From positions 496,001 to 560,000 of the forward strand of contig JAJEHN010000009.1 in NCBI GenBank assembly GCA_022823665.1: a stretch of DNA of 64,000 nt, read 5' to 3'. Origin of the DNA: Thermoanaerobaculia bacterium (GTDB lineage: Bacteria; Acidobacteriota; Thermoanaerobaculia; Multivoradales; Multivoraceae). Shown here piece by piece: positions 11,886 to 21,800 of the stretch. A model generated the notes under the pieces. That model did no database searches and was not told the DNA's origin. It saw only the letters and a program-made list of their open reading frames with translations. Numbering within the stretch: the first letter of the stretch is position 1; each line of letters opens with the position of its first letter. Both the position numbers and the translations under genes were made by a program.

Positions 11886-13160
11886 CTATTCGTGGGGTTC
11901 CATCCTCGCCTTCACCGCGGCGGCGAAGCCCTCGCGCGGGATGGCCTCCTGCAAGCCGCTGTAAAGGCTCTTCAAGACCGCGGTTCCTGCCGCCCGTTCG
12001 TCTTCGCCGACGAGCACAATCCAGTCGTAGCCGCCGCGGTCCGCCTTTCTCAAGGCAGCCTTGAGCGCCCTGGGTGAAGCAAGTTCAGCAACGGCCATCA
12101 CTTCCGCGTCCCGGAGTTCCTCCGCCAACTGAAGAGCATCCTCCCGACAGTGACTTCCCACCGGAATCACACAGACCGGGGGCACGACGAGGGTGAGACC
12201 ACCGGAGAGCAGTTCCACCAGTCGATCCTGACCAATCGCGAAACCGATTCCGGGAACCGCCGGACCACCGAGCTCGCCGATCAGCCCGTCGTACCGCCCA
12301 CCGCCCAAGATCGCGTTCTGCGCACCGAGCCTCGCTGAGCTGATCTCGAACACCGTCCGTGTGTAGTAGTCGAGCCCCCGCACCAGCCTGTCGTCGACTC
12401 TGTAGGCGATACCAAGCCGTTCGAGCTGCTCGCACACAACAGCAAAGTGCTCCCGAGCCGCCCGACCAAGCGAATCGCGCAACCGCGGGGCCCCTTCGAG
12501 TAGCTTCCGCTCCTCCGGCACCTTCGTGTCCAGGATTCGGAGAGGATTCGTCTCCAAACGACGCTGGCTGTCCGCTCCGAGTTCGCCACGGCGAGGTTCG
12601 AGGTACTCACGCAGACGCTGGCAGTAGCGCTGCCGGCACTCCGGATCCCCGACCGAATTGAGCCCCACCTCCAGGTCGTCGAAGAGCAACTTGGAGAGGA
12701 AGCGCAGCAGCATCGCAAGCAGTTCCGCGTCACTGTACGGCCCTGGATCACCGATCACCTCCGCGCCGATCTGGTGGAACTGCCGGTAGCGGCCAGCTTG
12801 GGGCCGTTCGTAGCGGAAGTAAGGCCCCATGTAGAACACCTTGACCGGCTGTGGCCACGAAGCCATGTCGTGCTGCAGGTAGGCGCGCGCCACCGGCGCC
12901 GTGCCCTCCGGGCGAAGAGTCAGACTGCGTCCCTTCTTGTCGTCGAAGGTGTACATCTGCTTCCCGACGATCTCGCTTCCCTCGCCGACGCCACGCACGA
13001 ACAGGTCCGTGTCTTCGACCAACGGCGTGCGGAGTTCCTCAAAACCGTAGAGTCGGAACGCGTCGCGAGCGATCTGCTCCACCATCGCAAACCGCCGAGC
13101 TTCGTCCAGCAGCAAGTCGCGCATGCCCTTGACGGTCTGGAATCGCCGCTTCGCAGCCAT
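11886..13160 (-). CDS. hisS: Histidyl-tRNA synthetase
   Basis: 424-residue class II synthetase charging tRNA-His. Visible: the opening KGMRDLLLDEARRF, motif 1 region GFEELRTPLVEDTDLFVRGV, motif 2 FRYERPQAGRYRQFHQIGAE, the histidine-binding stretch LVRGLDYYTRTVFEI and a C-terminal anticodon-binding domain. Length is typical (410-430). ATG 13158-13160 gives MAAKRRFQTVKGMRD, as in homologs. This is the first gene of the minus-strand run hisS-aspS-aroB-ftsY-ribD-ribE. The 147 bases upstream contain palindromes and a dispersed repeat rather than an obvious promoter. Some codons here are less GC-rich than in neighbours. Confidence 0.96.
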   Translation of the reverse strand: MAAKRRFQTVKGMRDLLLDEARRFAMVEQIARDAFRLYGFEELRTPLVEDTDLFVRGVGEGSEIVGKQMYTFDDKKGRSLTLRPEGTAPVARAYLQHDMASWPQPVKVFYMGPYFRYERPQAGRYRQFHQIGAEVIGDPGPYSDAELLAMLLRFLSKLLFDDLEVGLNSVGDPECRQRYCQRLREYLEPRRGELGADSQRRLETNPLRILDTKVPEERKLLEGAPRLRDSLGRAAREHFAVVCEQLERLGIAYRVDDRLVRGLDYYTRTVFEISSARLGAQNAILGGGRYDGLIGELGGPAVPGIGFAIGQDRLVELLSGGLTLVVPPVCVIPVGSHCREDALQLAEELRDAEVMAVAELASPRALKAALRKADRGGYDWIVLVGEDERAAGTAVLKSLYSGLQEAIPREGFAAAVKARMEPHE

Positions 13161-13210
13161 GGCGGGATGGTATCCATCCCGGCGCCCGATTGGACGCAGC
13201 GGCAGTTTGT

Positions 13211-13253
13211 GCCGGCCTCCGGCCGGCGCGGTTTCCCGGCCGCCTGCGGCGGC
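13211..13253. terminator. Paired GC-rich hairpins between the Uma2 gene and hisS
   Basis: Two perfect short palindromes stand side by side: GCCGGCC-TCC-GGCCGGC at 13211-13227 and GCCGCC-TGC-GGCGGC at 13239-13253. They lie downstream of the Uma2 gene (minus strand) and upstream of hisS. There is no T-run, so this could be a factor-assisted terminator, or part of the neighbouring repeat element; function is inferred. Confidence 0.4.
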
Positions 13254-13256
13254 AGC

Positions 13257-13278
13257 GGGTCAGAAGACTCGCGCACCC
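13257..13278 (-). repeat. Dispersed 22-nt intergenic repeat, copy B
   Basis: Reverse-orientation copy of the unit at 5017-5038, differing by one base (a G/A change in the middle). It sits between the Uma2 gene and hisS and is adjacent to two GC palindromes (13211-13253). The same combination of unit and palindrome is seen at the other two copies. Confidence 0.6.
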
Positions 13279-13307
13279 GTAGACACGGCGGTTCCCTGCG
13301 TGTATCT

Positions 13308-13904
13308 CTACGCCTTCCGGAACACCCGGTCCACGGCGGCCCAGAGCGCGTCCGTGTCGAGTTCGATCTCGGGAACCGCGGCGGACCGATAGATCGAGCC
13401 GTCAGGCGCTCGCTCGACGAACTCGTCGCCCTCGCGCACCAGGAATGAAATCCGCCGCCGCTTCGGATCGACCACCCAATACTCGCCGACCCCGTACTCC
13501 CGGTAGAGGTTCAGCTTGTAGACGCGATCGCGGGAGGCCGTGCCCGGCGAGAGCACCTCGACCAGCAGGTCGGGCGGACCCTCCACCCAGTTCTTGATCA
13601 ACTCGCGCCGTTGCCGCGAGATGAAGAGAACGTCCGGTTGCACCACGGAGTGATCGACCAGGTGCACGTCCATCGGCGCCACCATGGCAACGCCGTCCGT
13701 TCGATCCGCCACATCGGCGAACAGACGGAACAGGTGACCCACGATGATCTGGTGGACGGCTAGCGGGCTCGGACTCAGGTAGAACCTCCCGTAGAGGAGT
13801 TCGCAACGCGGTTCGTCGGGCAGGGCCACGTAGTCGCTACGGCGATACGGGCCCAGACTGCGCGGCAAGGTCCGCGGCGGCTGGTCGAGCAACGTCACGG
13901 TCAT
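13308..13904 (-). CDS. Uma2-family (DUF820) restriction-endonuclease-fold protein
   Basis: 198-residue Uma2 protein, a PD-(D/E)XK-fold family abundant in Cyanobacteria, Chloroflexota and Acidobacteriota and of uncertain cellular role. Visible core: VQPDVLFISRQRR, PDLLVEVLSPGTASRDRVYK (catalytic D...E-x-L) and YREYGVGEYWVVDPKRRRI. ATG 13902-13904 (MTVTLLDQPPR) is chosen; the longer frame adds a proline/arginine-rich piece. It is a single gene with about 130 bases upstream, monocistronic, pointing away from the AI-2E family gene. There is no partner toxin or mobile gene nearby. Confidence 0.85.
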   Translation of the reverse strand: MTVTLLDQPPRTLPRSLGPYRRSDYVALPDEPRCELLYGRFYLSPSPLAVHQIIVGHLFRLFADVADRTDGVAMVAPMDVHLVDHSVVQPDVLFISRQRRELIKNWVEGPPDLLVEVLSPGTASRDRVYKLNLYREYGVGEYWVVDPKRRRISFLVREGDEFVERAPDGSIYRSAAVPEIELDTDALWAAVDRVFRKA

Positions 13905-14036
13905 GCAGGGGAGTATACGGAGGGGTATCGGCAGCCGTCCCCGAGCGTGGGAATCCGCCAAGAAGCGTTGACGCAAGGCCGGCGAACCGGGCTGAGGAGC
14001 CCGGGTCGATGGTAGCGTCCCGCCGGGACGAACCAG

Positions 14037-15170
14037 GTGCAGATCGAACTCTCCGAACGCCAGCGCGCCACGGTCGCGGCGGCCGCCACGATCGCCGCGG
14101 CCGCCGTCATCCTGGCCGCGGTGGTCGCCCTGTTCTGGGCCATCGGCAGCTTCTTCGCCGCGTTCTCCAACGTCTTCCTGCCGCTGGCGGTCGCCGCCGT
14201 GCTCGCGTTCGTGCTCAGGCCCTACTACGAGCTGCTGAACGAGCGGCTGCGCTTCCCGAAAGTCCTCGCGGTGGCCGCCGTGCTGCTGTCGCTGCTGCTA
14301 CCGGTCGCCGGCTTCGCCTGGTTCTTCGGCGCCCTGGCAGCTTCGCAGATCACCGGCCTCCTAGACGCCCTGCCCGACGCCCGGGATCGCATCATGACCT
14401 GGGTGTCGGAGAGCCTGCCGGCGCTCAACGAGTTCATGGAGACCAACGAGTTGGCGGGCCGGGTCCGGGAAGCGGTCGAGGAGATCGACCTGACGAATCT
14501 TCTCCCCGGCTTCGGCCTCGTCGGCGACACCGCCCTGGATGTTCTCCAGAGCATCGGCGCCGCCGTCGGATCCCTCTTCGCCTGGGCGGTGCTGCCCGTC
14601 TACCTCTGCTTCTTCCTGATCGTCGAGCCGGACCGGTTTCGCAAGCTGGACCACCTCTTCCCGTTCCTCAAGCCGAGGACCCGCGAAGACGTCGTCTACT
14701 TGATCCAGGAGTTCATCGACATCCTGGTCGCCTTCTTCCGCGGCCAACTCGTCATCGCCTTTCTCCAGGGAGCGCTGTTCGCCATCGGCTTCCAGGTCGC
14801 CGGCCTGCGCTACGGCCTCGTCCTGGGCCTGATGCTCGGCTTCCTCAACATCATCCCGTACCTCGGCAGCATCGTCGGCCTCGCAGTGGCCCTGCCGATC
14901 GGCTACTGGCAGGAAGGCGGCGGGCTCCAGCTCGTGATCTGGGTCATCGTCGTCTTCGTGCTCGTCCAGCTCATCGAGGCCTACGTGCTGACGCCGCGGA
15001 TCATGGGCGACCGAACCGGGTTGCACCCGATGGCGATCATCGTCGCCGTCTTCTTCTGGGGCTCGGCGCTCAACGGCATCGCCGGCATGATCCTGGCGAT
15101 CCCGCTGACGGCGTTCCTGGTCGTCTTCTGGCGGCTGGCGCGGGAGCGCTACATCGGCGAGGTGGTGTAG
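14037..15170 (+). CDS. AI-2E family transporter (TqsA/PerM type membrane protein)
   Basis: 377-residue polytopic membrane protein of the AI-2E family, which contains quorum-signal exporters (TqsA), Na+/H+ antiporters and uncharacterised permeases. Hydrophobic segments are grouped as two to three at the N terminus (about residues 13-100), a soluble middle with a GDTALDVLQSI stretch (about 162-172), then four to five at the C terminus, including FLNIIPYLGSIVGLAVALPI, a family hallmark, and VLTPRIMGDRTGLHPMAI. GTG 14037 (VQIELSERQR) is used. It is an isolated gene, so substrate is not predictable from context. Confidence 0.88.
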   Translation: MQIELSERQRATVAAAATIAAAAVILAAVVALFWAIGSFFAAFSNVFLPLAVAAVLAFVLRPYYELLNERLRFPKVLAVAAVLLSLLLPVAGFAWFFGALAASQITGLLDALPDARDRIMTWVSESLPALNEFMETNELAGRVREAVEEIDLTNLLPGFGLVGDTALDVLQSIGAAVGSLFAWAVLPVYLCFFLIVEPDRFRKLDHLFPFLKPRTREDVVYLIQEFIDILVAFFRGQLVIAFLQGALFAIGFQVAGLRYGLVLGLMLGFLNIIPYLGSIVGLAVALPIGYWQEGGGLQLVIWVIVVFVLVQLIEAYVLTPRIMGDRTGLHPMAIIVAVFFWGSALNGIAGMILAIPLTAFLVVFWRLARERYIGEVV

Positions 15171-15283
15171 TCCCCAGCTAGGAGCCTGCGCCGTAGAACG
15201 CAGCGAAGCAAGTTCAGCGACGCAGGGTGCTAGTGAGGTGGAGGCTGGGGCCAAACATGGAGCCTGCGACAGGTTTGGCGGCT

Positions 15284-18200
15284 CTACAGCACTACCAGGC
15301 GGCCCGAGGCTGGCGCGCCGGTCAGTTGCTGTAGGGCGTAGCAGTACCAGCGGACCTGGCGGCGGTAGCGGTCGCCCCGGGTGACGCCGTTGCCGGCGGA
15401 GTCGCCGCCGGCCGGCGCGTCGAGATCGCCTAGATCCGTCTTCCAGTCGATGACGATCCACCTGCCGTTCCCGTCAACGTAGGCGAGGTCGATAGCGCCC
15501 TCGACGATCCGCTGCTCCGGGTCGCCGTCCAGGGGCAGGAGGAAGGGCGTCTCGCGCAGCACTCGTGGCGACGTCCGGGCGGCTACAGCCGCCGGGCTGG
15601 CAAGAGCCGCCGTTACGACGGCTTCCGCCGCGGCGACCTCGGCGGCCGTCGAGCCGATCAGGGCGCCGTGGAGCCGCGTCAGCTCCCCGATCCGCTTCGG
15701 CTCGCCGTCCAGCGGCGCATCGCGCAGCACGGTGTGGACCAGGCTGCCGAAGCGCTTGCCGCCCGTCCGGTCGCCCGATCGCTCCAGTTGCTCGATCGCT
15801 ACCTCAACGGGCTCTCCCGGCGGCTCGCTGTCGAGTTCCGTCACTGCGACCGGTCGGGCGCTCGGCTCCTTGCCTCGAGCAACCAGGTCCTCACCGTGAC
15901 GCCGCCAGCGTTCGAAGCGTTCGCGGTTCGCGTCTTCGCCGGTCTCGATCAACAGATCCTCGCCCAGCAGGCCGTAGCTCGCGGGCGGCTTCTCGTCGAG
16001 CAGCTCGGCGTCCCACCAGACGACGTCGTAGCCGTCGTCGCCGACCGCGTCGACCTCGCCGGCGGCCCCACTCGCCGCCTCGCCGCTCCCGAACCGATGG
16101 CGGCCTGGCCGAACCGACGCTTCCTGCTGGTGGTCGAAGTCGCCCGGGCGTCTCGCCACGGACCGCTCGCCGAAGGCCGGGCAGCCCTCCGCCGGCTCGG
16201 ACTGGCGCCACCGCTCGGCCGGCGGATAGACCGCGTCGTTCAGGCACTGGACCCAACCCTTCCGTTGCGCATCGCCGACCGCGGGAACGACGAGCAAATC
16301 GCGGGCCCGGGTGGCGGCGACGTAGGCGACCCGCACGCCCTCGGCCTCCTCGCGGCGATCCTCGATCTCCTTCGCCTCGATGAGTTCCTGAGGCGAAAGG
16401 CCGAGGAGCTTCATCGCGCACAGACCGTCGTCCGGTCGCACGGTCCGCTCGGCGCCGCGCGACAGGCCGGCCGTCATGTCGGCGAGGATGACGACCGGGA
16501 ACTCCAGGCCCTTCGCGGTGTGGACGGTCATGATCCGCACGCCCTCGGCGTCCTCCTCCACCACCGGGGCCTGGGTGCTGGCCGGCCGCTCGGCCTCCTC
16601 GTCCAGTTGCTCGACGAAACCGCGGAAGGAACGGCCGCCCGCCAGCTCGTAGCGACGGGCGAGATCGCACACCCGCTGCGCGTTGCCCAGCACCTGGTTG
16701 CCGGCCGGCCGCAGCGCCATCGACGCCTGGGCCCGGGGCCTGGCCAGCACCTCCTGCACCGTGCCGACGATCGGGCGGTAGTTCCGCCGACGGTGGAGTT
16801 CGGCGAGGAAGTCCAGCACGTCGACCAGCGAAGCGAACTCCGGCGGCGGCTCGCCGTCGTCCCCCCGGGCGCGCCGCGGCGCCCGGAACGGATGCCAGCC
16901 GCCGTAGCGTGCCTTGAAACGAAGCAGCGTTTCGTCGTCGAAGGCGAACAGCCCGCCTCTCAGCGTGGCGTAGACGGAGAGGTCGTCGTCCGGCCACTCC
17001 ACCGCCTTGAGCGCCGACCGCAGCGCCTCCACCTCTTCGCGCTCGTGGAAGGAGCGCGCGCCGAGCAGGAGATGGGGAATGCCCACGGCCTCCAGCCCTC
17101 GCACGTACTCACGGGACGTATCGCGGTTCCAGCTCAGGAAGCGGCGGAAGAGGAGGCAGACGTCCCGCGGCCGGACCGGCGAGCGCATGCGCTGGCCGGG
17201 GCGTTCCGGGTCCGGCACCTCGACTTCGAAGCCGCTGTCCTCGATCAGCCAGCGCACGAACTCGACCGTGGCGTAGGGCTGGCACGCCTCGATCTCCACG
17301 TTGCTCAGGTTGCGGCGACCATAGGGCCTGGGCGGCGGCAGCGCGACCACCGCGGGCTGCGCCGAAATCGGCGGGCGATGCTCGCCCAGGGCGATGTAGT
17401 CCGCGCTGCCGGCGTCGTGGTCGCCGGTCATCAGCGGGGCGAAGGCCGCGTTGACCAGCCGCTGGATCGGCGCCACCGAGCGGAAGCTCGTCGTCAGGTG
17501 GAGGATCCGGACGCCGCGCTCGGCGAGCAGGTCCTTCACGTCGTGGTAGAGCACGACGTCGGCGCGGCGGAAGCGGTAGATCGACTGTTTCGGATCCCCG
17601 ACCACGAAGAGCTTGCCCGAAGCCGGCCGCACCCGCCTCCAGTAGTTCTCGTCCGCGTCGTCGGCCGAGAGCAGCAGCAGGATCTCCGCCTGGAGCGGGT
17701 CCGTGTCCTGGAACTCGTCGATGAACAGGTGGCTGTAGCGCCGCTGCAGGTGGGCGCGCACCGCGGTGTCCGAACGCAGCAGGTCGCGGGCCTTGATCAG
17801 GAGATCGTGAAAGTCCAGCTTGCCGAGAGCGCTCTTCGCCTCCTCGTAGCGTTCGACCGCGCCGGCGAGCTCGTCCCGGAGCAGTGCCACCAGGTCCGCG
17901 TCGGCCGCCTCCACGAACTCCTCCAGGCGCTCCGCCAACCGCTTCCAGAGTTCCCAGATCTGCTCCCGGGCGACGCCCTCCGCGTAACCGCCCCGACCCT
18001 TGCGAGGCGCGCCGAAGCCGCTCAGGCGACGCCGCAGCTCGACGAACCGCGCCTCCAGTTGATCCCGAACCGCCTCGCCGCCTCCCGCTTCCGCGCCGCC
18101 ACCGACCGCGGCCGAGCCGCCCAGCTCCCGCGCGCGGGCGATCCACGCCGCCAGTTCGACGACCCGGTCGAGACCCCGCCGCAGGATGTCGCCGCGCCGC

Positions 18201-18898
18201 CCGTGCCGCAGGAGATCCGCGAGGCGCTCGACCCGCGCCGCGAGATCGGCGATCTTCCCCTCGCGATCGAACTCCGGCCGACGCCAGCTCGTCGGGAAGT
18301 CGCGCCACTCCACCAGGCGCCAGGCGGTGTCGCGTAACTGGTCGAGCGGCGGCCGCTGCGGTGACCACGGCCCGACGGTAAGCCGCGCCAGCTCCCGCCG
18401 CAGGCCGGGCGGCATCGATTCGAGTTGCTCCTCGATCCAGCGCCGGAACGCGCGGTCGAAGAGGCGCGGCGCCTCGTCCTCGGCCAGTTCGCCGAAACCC
18501 GGGTCGACGCCGGCTTCGACCGGCCGTTCCCTGAGGATCTCCGCGCACAGCGAGTGGATCGTGCCGATGGACGCTTCCTCCAGGCGGGAGATCGCGGCCT
18601 CCAGGTTGTCCGTCCGTTCCCCCACCTCGCCCGCGGCCCGCAACTCCAGCAGGCGCTTGTCCAGCTCCTCCCGCAGGCGCAGCTTCAGCTCGCCAGCGGC
18701 CTTCCGCGTGAAGGTGACGGCCGCCAGGCCGTCGACCGTGCCGAGGCCCTGCTCCAGGATCGCCACCAGCCGCTCGACCAGCACCGTCGTCTTGCCCGTG
18801 CCGGCCGCCGCCTCGACCAACTGGCTCTCGTCCAGGGCCTCCCGAATCCTCCGCCGGGCGGCTTCGTCGGCAAGCGGCGGCGCGGCCCCGCCCGTCAC
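15284..18898 (-). CDS. addA: AddA-type UvrD-like helicase/nuclease
   Basis: 1204-residue ATP-dependent helicase-exonuclease subunit for double-strand break processing. Walker A is EAAAGTGKTTVLVERL (about residues 29-44), with motif Ia AAVTFTRKAA, motif II LFIDEFQDTDPLQAE (about 391), motif III VGDPKQSIYRFRRADV and motif V/VI TVHTAKGLEFPVVILADM with VAYVAATRARDLLVV. A RecB-type nuclease domain at the C terminus contains WIVIDWKTD (about 1150). GTG 18896-18898 overlaps the stop of the AddB-like gene as GTGA, preferred to the longer frame. A recB assignment is possible, but a second nuclease subunit with the AddB iron-sulfur pattern lies directly upstream and no RecC/RecD is present. Confidence 0.88.
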   Translation of the reverse strand: MTGGAAPPLADEAARRRIREALDESQLVEAAAGTGKTTVLVERLVAILEQGLGTVDGLAAVTFTRKAAGELKLRLREELDKRLLELRAAGEVGERTDNLEAAISRLEEASIGTIHSLCAEILRERPVEAGVDPGFGELAEDEAPRLFDRAFRRWIEEQLESMPPGLRRELARLTVGPWSPQRPPLDQLRDTAWRLVEWRDFPTSWRRPEFDREGKIADLAARVERLADLLRHGRRGDILRRGLDRVVELAAWIARARELGGSAAVGGGAEAGGGEAVRDQLEARFVELRRRLSGFGAPRKGRGGYAEGVAREQIWELWKRLAERLEEFVEAADADLVALLRDELAGAVERYEEAKSALGKLDFHDLLIKARDLLRSDTAVRAHLQRRYSHLFIDEFQDTDPLQAEILLLLSADDADENYWRRVRPASGKLFVVGDPKQSIYRFRRADVVLYHDVKDLLAERGVRILHLTTSFRSVAPIQRLVNAAFAPLMTGDHDAGSADYIALGEHRPPISAQPAVVALPPPRPYGRRNLSNVEIEACQPYATVEFVRWLIEDSGFEVEVPDPERPGQRMRSPVRPRDVCLLFRRFLSWNRDTSREYVRGLEAVGIPHLLLGARSFHEREEVEALRSALKAVEWPDDDLSVYATLRGGLFAFDDETLLRFKARYGGWHPFRAPRRARGDDGEPPPEFASLVDVLDFLAELHRRRNYRPIVGTVQEVLARPRAQASMALRPAGNQVLGNAQRVCDLARRYELAGGRSFRGFVEQLDEEAERPASTQAPVVEEDAEGVRIMTVHTAKGLEFPVVILADMTAGLSRGAERTVRPDDGLCAMKLLGLSPQELIEAKEIEDRREEAEGVRVAYVAATRARDLLVVPAVGDAQRKGWVQCLNDAVYPPAERWRQSEPAEGCPAFGERSVARRPGDFDHQQEASVRPGRHRFGSGEAASGAAGEVDAVGDDGYDVVWWDAELLDEKPPASYGLLGEDLLIETGEDANRERFERWRRHGEDLVARGKEPSARPVAVTELDSEPPGEPVEVAIEQLERSGDRTGGKRFGSLVHTVLRDAPLDGEPKRIGELTRLHGALIGSTAAEVAAAEAVVTAALASPAAVAARTSPRVLRETPFLLPLDGDPEQRIVEGAIDLAYVDGNGRWIVIDWKTDLGDLDAPAGGDSAGNGVTRGDRYRRQVRWYCYALQQLTGAPASGRLVVL

Positions 18899-21800
18899 GG
18901 CTCGAGCCTCAGTTGTTGAAGCGGCTCGAGGCGGCGCCTCTGCTTGCGGGCGACCCGCAGATCCTCGTACGGACCGCAGACCGGGCGGTAGTCGCAGTAG
19001 CGGCACTCGTTCTTGCCGGGCGCCGCGGGCAGAAAGCCCTGTTCCAGGGCGCCGTCGACGGTGTCGAGCATCCTGCGGGCCGCGCCACGGCTGCGCTCGT
19101 CGAGCGGGACGGAGACGACGCTGTAGCCGCCTCGCTGCGTGCAGTAGGAGAGCCGGCCCGAGACGACATCCCGCTCGAGGACGGCCTCCGCCGCCAGGCT
19201 GTAGAGCACCGGCTGCAGCACCTTGCCGCCGCCGATCACGAGAGAGGTCCCGGCGTGGCGCGCGCCGCCCGTCTTGTGGTCGGTCACCCGCAGGCGGCCG
19301 GCTGCGTCCGCTTCGACCAGGTCGATCGAGCCCCTGAGCCGCGCGCCGCCCTGCACCTTGGCCGGCTCGGAAACGCTCTTCGGGTCCCGCTCACCCGACC
19401 GCGAGAGCCCGAACCCGAGCTCGGCGTGGATAGGCGTCCAGCCTCCCTCCTCGTCCGCAACCTGGCGGAGCCATCCGCGCAGGTCGCCGCGCAGACCCTC
19501 GAACTCGGCCCTCCACACGCGTTCGATCGGCGGCGCCAACCGGTCCCGGTAGTCGCGCTCGGCCTCCTCGAGGACCACGTCGAGCACGCTGAACACGTCG
19601 TCGAGCCGCGCGTGCGTCACCGGCAGCAGTCCGGGCTCCCGGAGACCGCCGAACAGCCGGAACTGGATCTCGTGGAAGATGCCGCCCCGGGTCATCGGGT
19701 CCAGCTGCTCGAGCTGCACGAGTTCGTCGCGCGGTCGGAGGTAGAGCACCGCCTGGAGGAAGAAGCGATAGGGACAGGCGGCGAAGTTCTGGAGCGCGGT
19801 CGGCGAGTAGGAGCGTTGCCCGATACGGTGCCGCGACAGGTACTCCCGGGCCTCGTCGCCGGCGTCGACCAGGCCGTCGACCGGGAACCAGCCCTTGCGC
19901 CAGCGTCTGGCCCGGGCGCGCAGGGCGCGCGCGAGGTGCTCGTTCGAGGAGAGCAGGAACCGCGCCCGGCCCTGACGCTCCGCTTTCGACAGGGCGCCTC
20001 CGAGCAGCGGCTGGAGCATGGCGAGGTCGAACTCCGCCTCGTCGATCGCCTCGTCCGGATCGGCGGGGGCCGGCCAGCCGACGACCGCCGCGCCGGCGGC
20101 CGCGGCACGCCGGCCCAACGTGTCGAGGTCGGGCAGCCGGCCTTCCGCGGCGCGCAGCAGGTCCAGGGCGTAGAGCGACGGCACCCGGGCCCGGCCCTGC
20201 ACCAGGTCGACCCGCGGGTAGGAAGCGTCGAGCCGGCCGGCCGCCGCGCCGGCCGCGAGCCGCAGGAGAAGCTGCTCCCGGCGCGTGCGGTCGACATCGA
20301 CGGCGAGGCGGTAGCCCGCCCCACTCAGGGCGCGGCGCCGCTCGTCGAGCAGGAGCGCGTCCTCCCCCGAGCGCCGCGGAAAGACCCCTTCAGCGAGCCC
20401 CGGCACGAACACCAGGTCGAAGGAGCGACCGGCCGCCTCCTCCACCCCGCCGACGAAGACGCGTCCGTAGCGGCGCTTCGGCGGTTCCCGGCGGCTGAAT
20501 CTGAGGCGTTCGGCAAGCACCCGCTCGACCTCGGAGAGGCCGACCTCGTCGACCTCCGAGAGCGGCCGCAGCTCCGCCAGGAGCTCCAGCACGGACTCCG
20601 GGCGCCGCAGCGACATCGTCGCCAGCCGGCCGAGGCGGTCGAGCCATACGCCCCAATCGGCGCTTCCCGGCAGATCGTCCAGAAACTCCACCAGCGGCAG
20701 CGCGAAGCTCCTGAGGGTGGCCAGACGCGCGATCTGCCGCTCCAGGTAGCCCCGGCGGCCCTCGTTCTCGTCAGCGGCTTCGCGGAGTTGCAACCGGAAC
20801 TCGGCGTCGAGCCCCTCGAGGCGCTTCCGCCAGCGGTCGGCACCGCCGACCACGGCCGCGTCCACCAGCAGCCGCTCCCACTGCGCGGGAGCTCGGAGCG
20901 CGCCGGCCGGGGCCGCGTCTTCCTGAGAGTCCCCGGCTTCCTCCGGGCCGACAGCGTCAGCCGCGGACTCCGGGCTCGTCGGCGCCGCCTCGGCAGGCTC
21001 CGCCGACTTGAGCACGAGCTGCTCGCCGGCCGGTTCCACCCAGGGGACGTCCTCGACCTTCGGCGGCGCGCCATCGGCAGCGGGTTTCGGCGTCTGGCCG
21101 AGCGACAGATACTCCGCGAACCGGCTCGCCGAGAGCCGCTCCCCGGCGCAGGCGAGCAGGGCCAGGAAGGCGCGGCCGGCCGGGTTGGGGCGCAGCGAAC
21201 CGCGCGTGACGTAGGCCGGGATCCCCGCGCGGCCGAGAGCGTCCTCGATCAGCGGCAGGTAGGCCGCGGGCTGCCGCGCCAGGATCGCGATCCGATCGAA
21301 CGGGAGCCCGCCTGCAGCGGCCGCGCGGATGCGGCGCGCGATCTCGACGCATTCCTGGCCCTCGCCGGCCGCTGAGAACAGGTCCACGGACGTGGTCGTA
21401 TCGATGCCATGGGTCCTGCCGGCCGCGTCCGCTCCCGTCTCGAACACGAAGCGCTGCACGCGGCTGAGCGCGCCATGTCCGTCTCCTTCGGTCTCCCGGT
21501 CGAGATCGGTCACGGTCCCATCGCCCAGCACGGAACTCAGCCATTCCAACGACTCCTGGTCCCCCGCGGCCGCCGTCGCCAGCGCCTCGCGGCCGCGGGC
21601 GGCCAAGGTCCGAAGGATCTCCGCCTGGGCCCGGCTTCGCAGGCGAAGATCGAGCCAGATCGAGCGTTGAGGCACGCTCGCCCGTCCCTCGGCGAGGGCC
21701 TCGGCGGCGAGGCGAAGAACCGCGGGACGGTCGGCTAGCCCGAACCGCTCCATCTCGCCGCCGAAGCGCTCGAGCAGGAGCCCCAGATCCCTCGTACCGT

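Noticed and set aside
12074..15222. A 14-base match GAAGCAAGTTCAGC in hisS and in the AI-2E/addA gap
   Set aside because: Too short, and one copy is in a conserved coding region; likely coincidence.
15171..15283. Possible terminator CCCCAGC/GCTGGGG after the AI-2E gene
   Set aside because: The arms are only 7 bases and 65 bases apart, so it is not a convincing hairpin.
15668..18337. 889-codon plus-strand frame over the AddA gene
   Set aside because: Shadow of a helicase with all motifs on the other strand.
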